In this document: one piece after another, positions 25,464-33,810 of the stretch
How the letters are laid out: each line of letters begins with the position of its first letter
Position numbering within the stretch: the stretch's first letter is position 1
NCBI GenBank assembly: GCA_031290695.1
Contig: JAITNB010000067.1
Location: 1 to 38,335 of the forward strand
Direction of reading: 5' to 3'
From: Coriobacteriales bacterium
GTDB lineage: Bacteria > Actinomycetota > Coriobacteriia > Coriobacteriales > UBA8131
DNA: 38,335 bases
The notes under the pieces: generated by a model
What the model saw: the letters and a program-made list of their open reading frames with translations, nothing else
What the model was told of the DNA's origin: nothing
Database searches by the model: none
Program-made: the position numbers and the translations under genes

Positions 25464-26447
25464 CTATCCCCAGTCTCTCTTGAGAAACGGCTCGTCGCCA
25501 ACAGGCAGCCGCGAGCGACGAAGCTCCTCACCGGCAAACTGACGGCGGTCATCCGAATATACGACGAGAAAACGTAGGATAACCCCACCAACAATCACCA
25601 GCAACGAAGCGAGATAGAGCCCTGACGACCCGCCAAACAACAGGAGCGCTACGGGCAACAGAAGCCCAGCCAGAACCAGACCGCCCCAAAACGCCAGGGC
25701 ATACTGTCCACTGAGCCAACGTTTTGCAGCAATACGCGCCACTCCATCTGACGAGGTGTACATCATCAATACATACACCATCACGACAAACAGGGTACCC
25801 ACAACAGTGGCCATCATGAGGATATACAGCACGCCGAGCGAAACCGCCACGCCGGCGGCAGCCACCGCCGCACCAAGCACACTGCCTGACCAGGGAAGGA
25901 ACAGGCCGATAACCAGTGCATCGGCACCACTGCCCGTGAGAATGGCCGACACCACAAACAGCACTGGTAAAACCGGTGAGTTCCAAAACGAGCGCGCCTT
26001 CATACTGGAGAGCTCGACACCCGTATAGATCATAACGCCGCACGAGAGCAAAAGTGCAACGAGGGCGCATACCGAGGCCCCTACTGACTGGGGCTCCAAA
26101 AACGTCGTGCTCCAGGGAAGCCAGCCACAATGGAAGCTAAAGTAGACAACGTCAATAACAACCAATAAGATAACCATCCACGCGCCAAAGGTGAGCACCG
26201 CCCTCTGCTTTGAGAATACGCGCCAGAACGCAAAGGGCCTGCCCAGCTCGAAGATGAGCAGGGCGCTGCCAAGCCCCAAGCACACTATCGCACCAGCGAT
26301 GCAGAAGACGAATGTCTGGCCCAAGCCTAAGACCAGGTCGGCCATCACGGCCACTAGGGTCATTGCGGCCCCCAGGCCGCCGAGGAACAGGTAGGTTGCG
26401 ATAGGCCATGTCCACACGTGCTCCCGTTTGTTTTCCTGTGTGCTCAT
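25464..26447 (-). CDS. NrfD/PsrC-type membrane subunit of a molybdoenzyme complex
   Basis: This 327-residue, very hydrophobic protein has about nine to ten membrane spans. The N-terminal WTWPIATYLFLGGLGAAMTL and ELGRPFAFWRVF segments are typical of the NrfD/polysulfide reductase C family, which exchanges electrons with menaquinone in the membrane. Its ATG overlaps the stop of the Fe-S subunit (ATGA), so the three subunits at 25464-29235 form a tightly coupled unit. Because neither catalytic nor Fe-S subunit has an export signal, the complex probably faces the cytoplasm. A 76-bp AT-rich gap follows before the next gene. Confidence 0.85.
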   Translation of the reverse strand: MSTQENKREHVWTWPIATYLFLGGLGAAMTLVAVMADLVLGLGQTFVFCIAGAIVCLGLGSALLIFELGRPFAFWRVFSKQRAVLTFGAWMVILLVVIDVVYFSFHCGWLPWSTTFLEPQSVGASVCALVALLLSCGVMIYTGVELSSMKARSFWNSPVLPVLFVVSAILTGSGADALVIGLFLPWSGSVLGAAVAAAGVAVSLGVLYILMMATVVGTLFVVMVYVLMMYTSSDGVARIAAKRWLSGQYALAFWGGLVLAGLLLPVALLLFGGSSGLYLASLLVIVGGVILRFLVVYSDDRRQFAGEELRRSRLPVGDEPFLKRDWG

Positions 26448-27004
26448 CCCTGGCCTCCCATCCCAAAGAGGTAGTAAACCTGTGGATCCGTTCCCAGGTC
26501 CTCGAAGATCTTCTCGGTGCGCAGCGAGTTAACGAGCCTCGACACCTCGCTTTTGGGGTCGTCAAGGTCGCCAAAGATGCGCGCCCGCTGATGACAGGTC
26601 CACACGCAGTGCGGCTCCTGCTTCTTGCGTACGCGGTCCTTACAGAAGTCGCATTTCATAACTACGCCTGACCCATGGTCTTTATGCCGTGCATCATACG
26701 GACAGGCGGCGATGCAGGCGCTACAGCCAATGCACGCATCTGGATCGACCCAGATGATCCCATCCTCGTCCTTCTTTGAGGCACCGGTTGGGCAGACATG
26801 CGTGCAGGGCGCCTCCTCGCAGTGCATACATATGAGCGGGACGTGGCTCATATGCAGATAAGGGTACTCCCCATGCGGCCCATCGGTGATGACCGGATTG
26901 AACATGATCTCGAGTGGCAGGTCGTTCCATATCTTGCAGGCAACCGAACAGGAGTCACACCCTATACAGCGCCGGGTATCCATTACCATGGCATAGCGCG
27001 TCAT
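26444..27004 (-). CDS. Four-cluster ferredoxin subunit (DmsB/NrfC type)
   Basis: This 186-residue protein carries four cysteine groups: CIGCDSCSVACKIWND, CMHCEEAPCTHVCPTGA, CIGCSACIAACPYD, and CDFC with a partner pair at HCVWTCH. That is the standard set for four [4Fe-4S] clusters linking a molybdopterin subunit to an NrfD-type membrane subunit. The ATG overlaps the stop of the catalytic gene by 4 bp (ATGA) and its own stop overlaps the NrfD start the same way. The frame remains open upstream, but that part overlaps the previous gene. Unlike the beta subunits in the 5-9 kb region, it has no added beta domain. Confidence 0.9.
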   Translation of the reverse strand: MTRYAMVMDTRRCIGCDSCSVACKIWNDLPLEIMFNPVITDGPHGEYPYLHMSHVPLICMHCEEAPCTHVCPTGASKKDEDGIIWVDPDACIGCSACIAACPYDARHKDHGSGVVMKCDFCKDRVRKKQEPHCVWTCHQRARIFGDLDDPKSEVSRLVNSLRTEKIFEDLGTDPQVYYLFGMGGQG

Positions 27005-29235
27005 CGTGGGCCTCCTTCCAAACAGGGATACACGCGGCACAGCAAGCCGCGATTGGCCCAGGTGCCGCTGATGGGGTCGCACTCGTCCTCACCAGTGGCG
27101 GTTAACACATTGGTATTGGACTCAAGCACGCCAAAGGGGTCTGGCCCCGATGCATCACGCTCCGGATACCACCACCCGCGCTGGGTGACGATTACCTGCT
27201 CATGTACGCCGCAGGTAACGTTGGCGCGTTGGCGTATGCGGCCGCGCTTTGTTTCGATCCAACACCAGTCACCCTCCTCGATGCCCAGTGCGGCAGCGGT
27301 CTTGGGATTGACCTCGAAGTAGGGGTCATGCCTGAGGTAGCGCAGTTCTTTGATATTGAACTCTTCGGAGTGGTGGAAGGGCATAAAGCCTCCACCCGCC
27401 GTGAGCACGAGCGGAAACTCCTTGGCCAGCTCCGGGTTGTCGATCTCGTTCTCAACCGGCCCGTAGTAGGTAGGCAGGGGCGCGTATCCAAGTTCCTCCA
27501 GGACGCTTGAGTAGAGCTCGACCTTGCCCGACCGCGTAAAGAAGCCTTCGTCCTTGTAGCGGTAATACTCCGGCTCTGGAAAGTACGAGCCTACCGTCTC
27601 GACAAACTCGTCGTAGTCGCCAACATCGAATCCCAGCGGATAGACAATCTCGAAGTATGCCTCCTCCTCATTTGCCCACGGCCACATCTCCTCGTCTTGC
27701 CCAAGCCGCAGCCCTAGGCCCTGCCAGAACCAATAGTCGGTTCCGCGCTCATACATCGGCTCAATAGCACGCTGCGAGGCAATGAGCGAAGACGAGCAGC
27801 CATAGCTGTTGTGGACGATAGGCCGCTCCAAGGCACCTGCAATGGGCAGCACATAGTCTGAATACAGGGCTGCCGATGTCATCCAATACTCGCAGGTCAC
27901 CAGAAACTCGACCTTCTTGAGCGCCTCGAATACTTCAAGGCTGTTGCCGTATGAGTTCACCGGGTTGGTGGCGCTCACAAGCAGGGCCCTTACCTGGTAT
28001 GGCTCGCCGGTGAGGATGGCCCTGAACACCGCCGGGGCATTGGCCTCGCACATCCACTCTGCTGTTGGTGCCTTGCCCCAGGTCTCGCGCGCCTGGTCGC
28101 TGATGATTTGATAGCCCGGCCAAGTACAAAGCTTGAAGACATCGGAGCCTATCTGCTTGGCCTTCTGTTCCTCGCTCAGGTACTCGTTGGCCTCAAGCTC
28201 CTCGTCGACAACGTATTCGTAGCTTGGCCCCGGCATGAGGTCGCCACCGGGGCAGTCGATGTTGCCACAAAGGGCGCGTATAATCGCGCGCGCCTGGATA
28301 CCGGCACCGGAGGGCCTGCCCTGCTGGTCAAGGGCCGTACCCCACTGGATGTTGCCGGGAGTATTCGTAGCATAGAGACGGGCGCTCGTACGGATAAGGT
28401 CCGGCTCAAGCCACGTGAGCGGGGCCGCCCACTCGGGCGTGTACTCCTTCACATGCCCCGCAAGCTCCTCAAAGCCCATACACCAGTCGCGCACGAACTC
28501 CTTGTCGTAGAGCTTCTCGGTGATGATGACATTGATCCAGGCCAGCGCCAGGGCAAGGTCTGCACCTGGTCGGATGGGCAGCCACATATCGGCATGGGCT
28601 GCGGTCTCGGTGAAGCGCGGGTCGATGACGATGACCTTCAACCCGTTCTTTTGCAGGTCGGTGATACCGCGCATCGACGGCAGCGTCGAGGCACCGGGGT
28701 TAGCGCCCCAGATCACGGCGATGCGGCTGTTTGCCATATCGCTTACAAACGGGCTCCACCCAGAGATGGCTGCTTCTATCATGAAGGTGGGGATCCAACA
28801 GAGCAGTGCGTTATGGAATCCGTTTGGGCTCCCAAACAGGTTCATAAAGCGCCTACGCGCCCAGTCGTCGGTGCGCAAGGTCCCCCCGGCCGTTGCCACC
28901 GCCTCGGCGCCATACTCATCCCGTATCGCGGCCAGCTTCTCGGCAATCTCGTCAAGGGCCTGTGTCCAGCCAATCTCTTGCCACTGATTGGCACCTCGCT
29001 CCCCCACCCGCTTCAACGGCTTGTTGATACGGTCGGGGTGGTCAAGGTGCTTGAGGGCGATATTGCCACGGCAACACAGCCCACCCTTGTTAACGGGATG
29101 GGATGGGTCGCCTTTGATTGCCACTACTTCTCCGTCCTTGACATAGGCGAGCACACCGCAGTTCGTATGACAGAAATAGCACATGGACTTACGAACCTCT
29201 ATGGCAGGATCGCTGAGGTCGTCAAGACGCTTCAT
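27001..29235 (-). CDS. Acetylene-hydratase-family molybdo/tungstopterin oxidoreductase (membrane-complex catalytic subunit)
   Basis: This 744-residue protein is near the size of Pelobacter acetylenicus acetylene hydratase (about 730) and resembles it from memory along its length (RRFMNLFGSPN, LYDKEFVRDWCMGFEEL, SGKVELYSSVLEELGYAPLP). A [4Fe-4S] motif C-x2-C-x3-C (MCYFCHTNC) and LCC near residue 50 are intact. The expected metal-ligand cysteine is in ALLCWIPT. The residue after the second cluster cysteine is His, where acetylene hydratase has its catalytic Asp13, so it is unlikely to hydrate acetylene. With the Fe-S and NrfD partners it should be a quinone-linked redox enzyme. AGGAGG precedes the ATG by 8 nt; there is no Tat signal. 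Confidence 0.85.
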   Translation of the reverse strand: MKRLDDLSDPAIEVRKSMCYFCHTNCGVLAYVKDGEVVAIKGDPSHPVNKGGLCCRGNIALKHLDHPDRINKPLKRVGERGANQWQEIGWTQALDEIAEKLAAIRDEYGAEAVATAGGTLRTDDWARRRFMNLFGSPNGFHNALLCWIPTFMIEAAISGWSPFVSDMANSRIAVIWGANPGASTLPSMRGITDLQKNGLKVIVIDPRFTETAAHADMWLPIRPGADLALALAWINVIITEKLYDKEFVRDWCMGFEELAGHVKEYTPEWAAPLTWLEPDLIRTSARLYATNTPGNIQWGTALDQQGRPSGAGIQARAIIRALCGNIDCPGGDLMPGPSYEYVVDEELEANEYLSEEQKAKQIGSDVFKLCTWPGYQIISDQARETWGKAPTAEWMCEANAPAVFRAILTGEPYQVRALLVSATNPVNSYGNSLEVFEALKKVEFLVTCEYWMTSAALYSDYVLPIAGALERPIVHNSYGCSSSLIASQRAIEPMYERGTDYWFWQGLGLRLGQDEEMWPWANEEEAYFEIVYPLGFDVGDYDEFVETVGSYFPEPEYYRYKDEGFFTRSGKVELYSSVLEELGYAPLPTYYGPVENEIDNPELAKEFPLVLTAGGGFMPFHHSEEFNIKELRYLRHDPYFEVNPKTAAALGIEEGDWCWIETKRGRIRQRANVTCGVHEQVIVTQRGWWYPERDASGPDPFGVLESNTNVLTATGEDECDPISGTWANRGLLCRVYPCLEGGPR

Positions 29236-29285
29236 GGTATATCCTCCTGTTCGGAGCTTGGGGCTGTGTTGTTGTCCGTGTGGTA

Positions 29286-29546
29286 TCAGGCACCAGGGCC
29301 TTTGGGGCCTCGCACACCCGTCCCCGCACCGGTGCGGGCAAAGATTGCCCCACACTCGCTACAGCGGCGGGCGGTAAGCGGCTGCTCTGCGCCACACTCA
29401 GGACACTCCCTGGTACGGCGCCTGGCTTTGGCCTCGGGGAACTCATAGCCGCATTGCTCACAAACGGCGTTAGTACCATCCTGATTGAGTCCACACTTTG
29501 GGCATTCCTTATTGATTTCTGAGGTTCCGGACGGATTAAAGCACAT
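29286..29546 (-). CDS. Small double zinc-ribbon protein
   Basis: This 86-residue protein begins MCFNPSG and contains C-P-K-C ... C-E-Q-C-G, then C-P-E-C-G ... C-S-E-C-G: four CxxC knuckles forming two zinc ribbons. The tail is short and Gly/Arg-rich. An AGAAGGG site lies upstream of the ATG. Small zinc-ribbon proteins of this kind beginning MCF occur beside molybdoenzyme operons in related actinobacteria; their role is not established and could be regulatory or in cofactor or subunit assembly. It sits 50 bp ahead of the acetylene-hydratase-like catalytic gene and is probably co-transcribed with it. Confidence 0.78.
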   Translation of the reverse strand: MCFNPSGTSEINKECPKCGLNQDGTNAVCEQCGYEFPEAKARRRTRECPECGAEQPLTARRCSECGAIFARTGAGTGVRGPKGPGA

Positions 29547-29613
29547 ACCGCTCTACCCTTCTGTTCTGAGGCCTGGGCCTTGCCTGTACGATACGTAATC
29601 TTGTGCCTTGTCC

Positions 29614-29647
29614 CCGGCCCCCTCCCTCACAAGAGGGAGGGGGCCGG
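29614..29647 (-). terminator. Perfect 15-bp GC-rich hairpin between two molybdoenzyme units
   Basis: CCGGCCCCCTCCCTC and its exact reverse complement flank an ACAA loop. The hairpin lies 21 bp after the stop of the 29668-32460 gene. There is no T-run on the minus-strand downstream side (GGACAAGGCAC follows), so it is not a classical intrinsic terminator. It could act as a partial terminator, an RNA-stability or processing element, or a Rho-linked pause that lowers expression of the downstream genes. Confidence 0.55.
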
Positions 29648-29667
29648 TTACGCGCCTTAATGAGGGA

Positions 29668-32460
29668 CTACGACCACTCGGTCCAGTCGGGGATCACACC
29701 AGGCTGTACGGCGGCATACTTGATGTTCGCTGTGATCTTCGCAACATCGTCTGCGCCAAAGATGTTCGGGTCACTCAGCGGTACCTTTGGTTGCCACGGG
29801 TCGGTCTTGCCTTCGACTTCCCAGGTCTCAAGGAACTTGGTCTGGCTGTCGAAGAAGGTGTCGCCTTGGGTATAGTTGTCGGAGGTGACGACCTGGTCGG
29901 ACCTGTCGCGGGCATCGTAGCAGGGATAGACGTTACAGAGCAGGCCACGCGCCCACCAGTTGGCGGTCATTGGGTCCAAGGTCTCAATGGCGTCGTCGAT
30001 TAAGACGTTTGCTGCCGACTCGAAGACACCCTGGCTCCACGGCTCCTCTGCCGGAAGCTCCGGATACCACCAGGACGGGGGAACCTGCACAACACCCTTT
30101 TGGATGTCCCAGCCAAGGTGGGCGACCTGGCGGATGCGGCCGCGCGGAGTCTCGATCCAAATCCAGTCGCCGTCGCGGATGCCCAAGGCACGTCCATCGT
30201 CGATGTTCAGGAACGTCATGGGATAGGGGTTCATGGAGCGCATGCCATAGCCGGGCTGACGCATCTCAGCATGGTACTGTGGGCTCACACGGCCGGAGGT
30301 GGTGAGGCGCATCGGGTAGCGCTTTGCCAGCTCGGGCGAGCTGATGGGCGACTCAGGCATCTCACGGTAGAAAGGCAGCGGGTCATAGTTGAGATCTTGG
30401 TAGATCGAGGGTACCAGCTCGGCCTTGCGTGAAGGCGTGGCAAAGCCGCGTGTCTGACCGTTCTTCAAGGTGTTGCGGTACTTGTAGAACTGCGACTCCT
30501 GTGGCTTGTAGATGCCGGCCGTGACGACCTTCTCATAATCGAGGCCAGGTACGCGCTCAACACGATGGGCGACGACCTCTTCATAGGTCTTCCAGGGCCA
30601 ATACTCGCCTTGGCCAAACTTCAGGCCAAGCTCACGGAAGAACTCATAGTCGGTACGGCGCTCGCCGATGGGGGCAACGCCGCGGTCACCAGCGACGACA
30701 AAGTCGTTGGAGTCCTCACAGGTTGAGAGCAGCGGGCGCTCCATCCAGTCGGTGCCGGGGATGATGTAGTCGGCCAGAACAGCTGTGGGGGTCTTCCAGA
30801 ACTCCACGACTACGAGCAGCTCGAGTTTCTTCAAGGCCCGGTAGACATGCTTGATATTGGGTGCCCAGGCCAACGGGTTGGCTTCCCAGCAGATGGCGGC
30901 CGTGACAGGATAGGGCTCGCCTTTTTCGACGGCCTCCCAGGCAATTGTCGGCGCACAAAGCAGCTGGTGGAGCATCGGGCGGTTGATGTCGAACATCTTG
31001 CGGTAGCACTTGTCGACTGCCTCGAAGCCCGGCCAGGCCATCATGCGGAACTGATCGTTGCCCAGATACTTCTTGCGGGTCTCGGGCAGGCATTTTTCGG
31101 AGAGCTCCATCTCGGCATCGCGCACCGGATAGGTCTTCACGGGGTCACCAGCGGAGTCGGGGCCGGCAGGCTCGCCAATGTACTCGCCGCCGGGATTGTC
31201 GATGTTGGCGGTGATGATGCGCAGGATGGTCTTGGCCTGGGCAGAATACGCGGCATTGTAGCCGTGCAGGTCGCCGCCGCCAAGGCCCCAGCCGATGCAG
31301 GCAGCGCCGTTGGTGGCATAGAGGAAGGCGGCCTCTTCGATCTTGCGCTTGGGGCAGCCGGTGAGCTTGGAGCACTTCTCCATCGTGTACTCGCTCAGGC
31401 GTTCTACCAGGGCATCCCAGCAGGTAAAACAGGCGTAGGTCTTGCCGTCGGCAAACGCTACCTCAAAATCACCGCTGAGGGCAGCCGTGACATCTTTGTC
31501 ATTGTAGGCACCGATGTCAGAGTTCCAGACGGCAACCTTGCCGGTGTTCTCGTTGATGACAACGAAGTCATCGCCATTGCCGTCTTTGAAAAGGTCGGCC
31601 GTGCGCAGGATCTTGTGGTCGTCCTTACGCATCAGGAACACAGCATTTGACCATTCGCGGACGAACTCCTCGTTGTAGAGGTTCTGCTCGATGATATAGT
31701 TGCCCCAAGCCAGCATCATGTAGAGGTCGGTGCCAGGATACGGGCTCAGCCAGATGTCGGCCTTGCGGGATTCCTCGGTGCAGACGGGGTCGATTTGGAC
31801 AAGCTGCATCGGCTCAGGCTCGCGGGCCAGAGACCCAAGGACCGCACGCCAGAGCGGGCCTTCGGGAGCGTAGCTTTCGCAGAGACGCTTGCCCCAGACG
31901 ACCATCGTTGAGGCCTGGCTTGCGCCTGGAGGGGCCATCGACTCGATGGGCCAGCCCACCATGGCCATATTCAGGGTGTAGTTCCAGCACCAGCAGATGG
32001 TGCCAGGGTCGATGACGTTGCCAGGGTTGCCCAGCAGGTTAAAGAAGCGGGTGCGGGCCCACAGATGGTCGGTACGGTACGTGCCTTCGATTGAGAGCAG
32101 GGTCTCGGGGCCGTGCTTGTCGATGAGCTTGCCCAACTTCTCAGCGATCTCGGTGATGGCCTGGTCATAACTGATCTGTTGCCAACGGTCCTCGCCGCGC
32201 TCGCCAACGCGCTTCAAGGGATGGTTGACCCTGGCTGGATGCATATGGAACTTGATGGCCCGCTCGCCTTTGGGCCCAAAGCGGTTACAGAGAACCGTTC
32301 CGAGCTCCTCATTGGGCCTGATCTCGACGATCTTCTCGGTCTTTGGGTCTGCACCGACGATAACGGCACAGTTAAGATGGCAGAAATGGCAAATTGAGTA
32401 ACGCCACCGTATACCATTCTCGTCTATGTAGTTATTCGGCATCTTCTTTGTTGCTGCCAT
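29668..32460 (-). CDS. Large acetylene-hydratase-like molybdo/tungstopterin oxidoreductase
   Basis: This 930-residue DMSO-reductase-superfamily protein has an N-terminal [4Fe-4S] site (ICHFCHLNC, then VLCNR), RRFFNLLG-type sequence, and a likely metal-ligand cysteine in GTICWCWNY at the place of CWIPT in its neighbour. It is about 190 residues longer than that neighbour, partly from an insertion near residues 300-390 (LFKDGNGDDFVV to YACFTCWDALV). As in the neighbour, His follows the second cluster cysteine where acetylene hydratase has Asp. There is no Tat signal. ATG 32460 has AAAGGAG 6 nt upstream and is preferred over 32505. No Fe-S or NrfD partner is adjacent in its own unit; it may share those at 25464-27004. 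Substrate unknown. Confidence 0.84.
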   Translation of the reverse strand: MAATKKMPNNYIDENGIRWRYSICHFCHLNCAVIVGADPKTEKIVEIRPNEELGTVLCNRFGPKGERAIKFHMHPARVNHPLKRVGERGEDRWQQISYDQAITEIAEKLGKLIDKHGPETLLSIEGTYRTDHLWARTRFFNLLGNPGNVIDPGTICWCWNYTLNMAMVGWPIESMAPPGASQASTMVVWGKRLCESYAPEGPLWRAVLGSLAREPEPMQLVQIDPVCTEESRKADIWLSPYPGTDLYMMLAWGNYIIEQNLYNEEFVREWSNAVFLMRKDDHKILRTADLFKDGNGDDFVVINENTGKVAVWNSDIGAYNDKDVTAALSGDFEVAFADGKTYACFTCWDALVERLSEYTMEKCSKLTGCPKRKIEEAAFLYATNGAACIGWGLGGGDLHGYNAAYSAQAKTILRIITANIDNPGGEYIGEPAGPDSAGDPVKTYPVRDAEMELSEKCLPETRKKYLGNDQFRMMAWPGFEAVDKCYRKMFDINRPMLHQLLCAPTIAWEAVEKGEPYPVTAAICWEANPLAWAPNIKHVYRALKKLELLVVVEFWKTPTAVLADYIIPGTDWMERPLLSTCEDSNDFVVAGDRGVAPIGERRTDYEFFRELGLKFGQGEYWPWKTYEEVVAHRVERVPGLDYEKVVTAGIYKPQESQFYKYRNTLKNGQTRGFATPSRKAELVPSIYQDLNYDPLPFYREMPESPISSPELAKRYPMRLTTSGRVSPQYHAEMRQPGYGMRSMNPYPMTFLNIDDGRALGIRDGDWIWIETPRGRIRQVAHLGWDIQKGVVQVPPSWWYPELPAEEPWSQGVFESAANVLIDDAIETLDPMTANWWARGLLCNVYPCYDARDRSDQVVTSDNYTQGDTFFDSQTKFLETWEVEGKTDPWQPKVPLSDPNIFGADDVAKITANIKYAAVQPGVIPDWTEWS

Positions 32461-32558
32461 AGCATTCTCCTTTCCGTCCTTCTCTGCAAACCGGTCTTTA
32501 ACCAATTTGGGGATGGCCGCTCACTGCTGGGCGAGGGCGAGGGTACGGCACATCCTTC

Positions 32559-32613
32559 TACTGGTTATCCAGTATAGGAAGGCGGCACCCTGCCATCATG
32601 ACCTGTGCAAGGT
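32559..32613 (-). promoter_or_regulatory. Predicted promoter and operators of the large molybdoenzyme gene
   Basis: Minus-strand TATACT (32576-32571) gives a start near 32564 and a leader of about 100 nt. ACC-N7-GGT (32601-32613) is centred about 43 nt upstream of that start, matching the C1-operon promoter. A second dyad TACTGG-TTAT-CCAGTA (32559-32574) overlaps the -10 box and start site and could be a repressor site. The leader contains CCAGCAGTGAGCGGCC (32530-32515), like the C1-operon leader. Confidence 0.48.
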
Positions 32614-32655
32614 GAGCTCTCGTACGAATGAAGGGTGATAAGTGCGGGCGATGCC

Positions 32656-33525
32656 CTAAAGGTCGATATACGTGCGGGGATCGTGCTCGTCGTTGGGCGG
32701 CGCGGTTGCCACAAGGCCTCGGTGGTCGATCCATTCCAGGACACGGCGGGCGAGGTAGATACCCGGTTGATAGCGCGTAGCCTCTGCAATGGCGCCCAGG
32801 CACGAGATGGCATGGGCAAGGTCGTTGTCGCCGTCTACGTCGGACACCGGGGTGAGATATGCCGAGGGTACATCGACCTCCTGGAGCTTGAGGGTATAGC
32901 CGTCAAGCGCCGGCGCGCCCGTGAGGTTGTAATAGATGCCCTGGTTGTTGAGGGGGGTCGTAGCCGTGAGCCCCACAACGGAGACGCCGCTTTGCTGACA
33001 GGGCGCCAAAACGATGGCCGAGCCGTCTGCGCTCTGGCTGGCCAGGCGGTCGAGCCACAGGAAGCCATCGACCACGTGCTCGCGCGGCAGCGTGGGCATG
33101 TCGCCGCCAACCGACAGCACATTGCGGTAGCCCAAGGCAAACAACTGCTGGAACGCATCGTCGAAGTGGTCGTCAAAGGAGGCACCCTTGTCACAGATAA
33201 CGTGTACCGCACGCGGCCAACAGTCCTCTTCGGCAAAGACAGCCTGCATCTTCTCGACACTTGAGGCGGGCGTGGTGGAGACATAGAAGTCGTAGGTGCG
33301 CACGGGGGCCTCGGGGTTGGCCGCACGCTCAGAAGCGTTTATCCCGTCGAGGTCGTCAAGTGCCACCATCACCAGGTCTGCCACGTCGAGCAGCGAGCGC
33401 TTGAAGAACTCAGCCGCCTCCTCGGGGGTGAGGTTGCCGCCGCGCTCCCTGGTGAGCCTGGTCTTGACCATCCCCGGCACTGGCGGCTTGCTGAACAACA
33501 GGACCGCATTCTTAACGGTGTTCAT
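32656..33525 (-). CDS. DUF2064 / TIGR04282-family GT-A-fold transferase
   Basis: This 289-residue protein starts with AVLLFSKPPVPGMVKTRL, the K-x-P...G..KTRL signature of DUF2064 proteins (GT-A fold, distant relatives of MobA-type nucleotidyltransferases). VLSVGGDMPTLPREHV supplies the expected nucleotide/metal GGDMP loop, followed by APCQQSGVSVVGL. Family members are annotated as glycosyltransferases, but few have a tested activity. ATG 33525 follows GGGAG by 8 nt; an in-frame ATG at 33540 is possible. It lies between a small ferredoxin and the molybdoenzyme promoter. A MobA-like role in cofactor modification is an attractive but unsupported idea. Confidence 0.75.
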   Translation of the reverse strand: MNTVKNAVLLFSKPPVPGMVKTRLTRERGGNLTPEEAAEFFKRSLLDVADLVMVALDDLDGINASERAANPEAPVRTYDFYVSTTPASSVEKMQAVFAEEDCWPRAVHVICDKGASFDDHFDDAFQQLFALGYRNVLSVGGDMPTLPREHVVDGFLWLDRLASQSADGSAIVLAPCQQSGVSVVGLTATTPLNNQGIYYNLTGAPALDGYTLKLQEVDVPSAYLTPVSDVDGDNDLAHAISCLGAIAEATRYQPGIYLARRVLEWIDHRGLVATAPPNDEHDPRTYIDL

Positions 33526-33551
33526 AGGACATTCTCCCATCGTAGCTCGTA

Positions 33552-33797
33552 CTATTTTGGCGTCTTGACACAATGTATCGCCCCGCTCAGACAGGCATCA
33601 AGGCATCTCAGGCAACCCACGCAGGCCTCCGGATGCTTTACATAGGCCTTGCGCTTGCCGTTCACGAGTGCCTTGCCGATGACTTGCCGGTCTTTTACCT
33701 GGCACTTCTCGCTGCACTTGAAGCAGCCGGTGCAGATGCCTTCGTCTATGGTGATGCTATGGTGGTACGCATAGAATGACTTGGGAGGGCCATACAT
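33552..33797 (-). CDS. Small 2[4Fe-4S] ferredoxin
   Basis: This 81-residue protein has two cluster motifs: CTGCFKCSEKC in the first half and CVGCLRCLDACLSGAIHC in the second. The usual Pro after the last cysteine of each motif is missing (KCQV, ACLS), so cluster environment or potential may differ from clostridial ferredoxins. The central segment is basic (GKALVNGKRKAYVKH). It starts 13 bp after the stop of the large LuxR regulator and ends 26 bp before the DUF2064 start, so the three probably share a transcript. It is a likely electron carrier, with partner unknown. Confidence 0.82.
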   Translation of the reverse strand: MYGPPKSFYAYHHSITIDEGICTGCFKCSEKCQVKDRQVIGKALVNGKRKAYVKHPEACVGCLRCLDACLSGAIHCVKTPK

Positions 33798-33810
33798 GGC
33801 AGTCTGCCTT

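Noticed and set aside
27001..29235. Naming the gene acetylene hydratase
   Set aside because: Family resemblance is clear, but the Asp after the second cluster cysteine is His and redox partner subunits are present, so the reaction is probably different.
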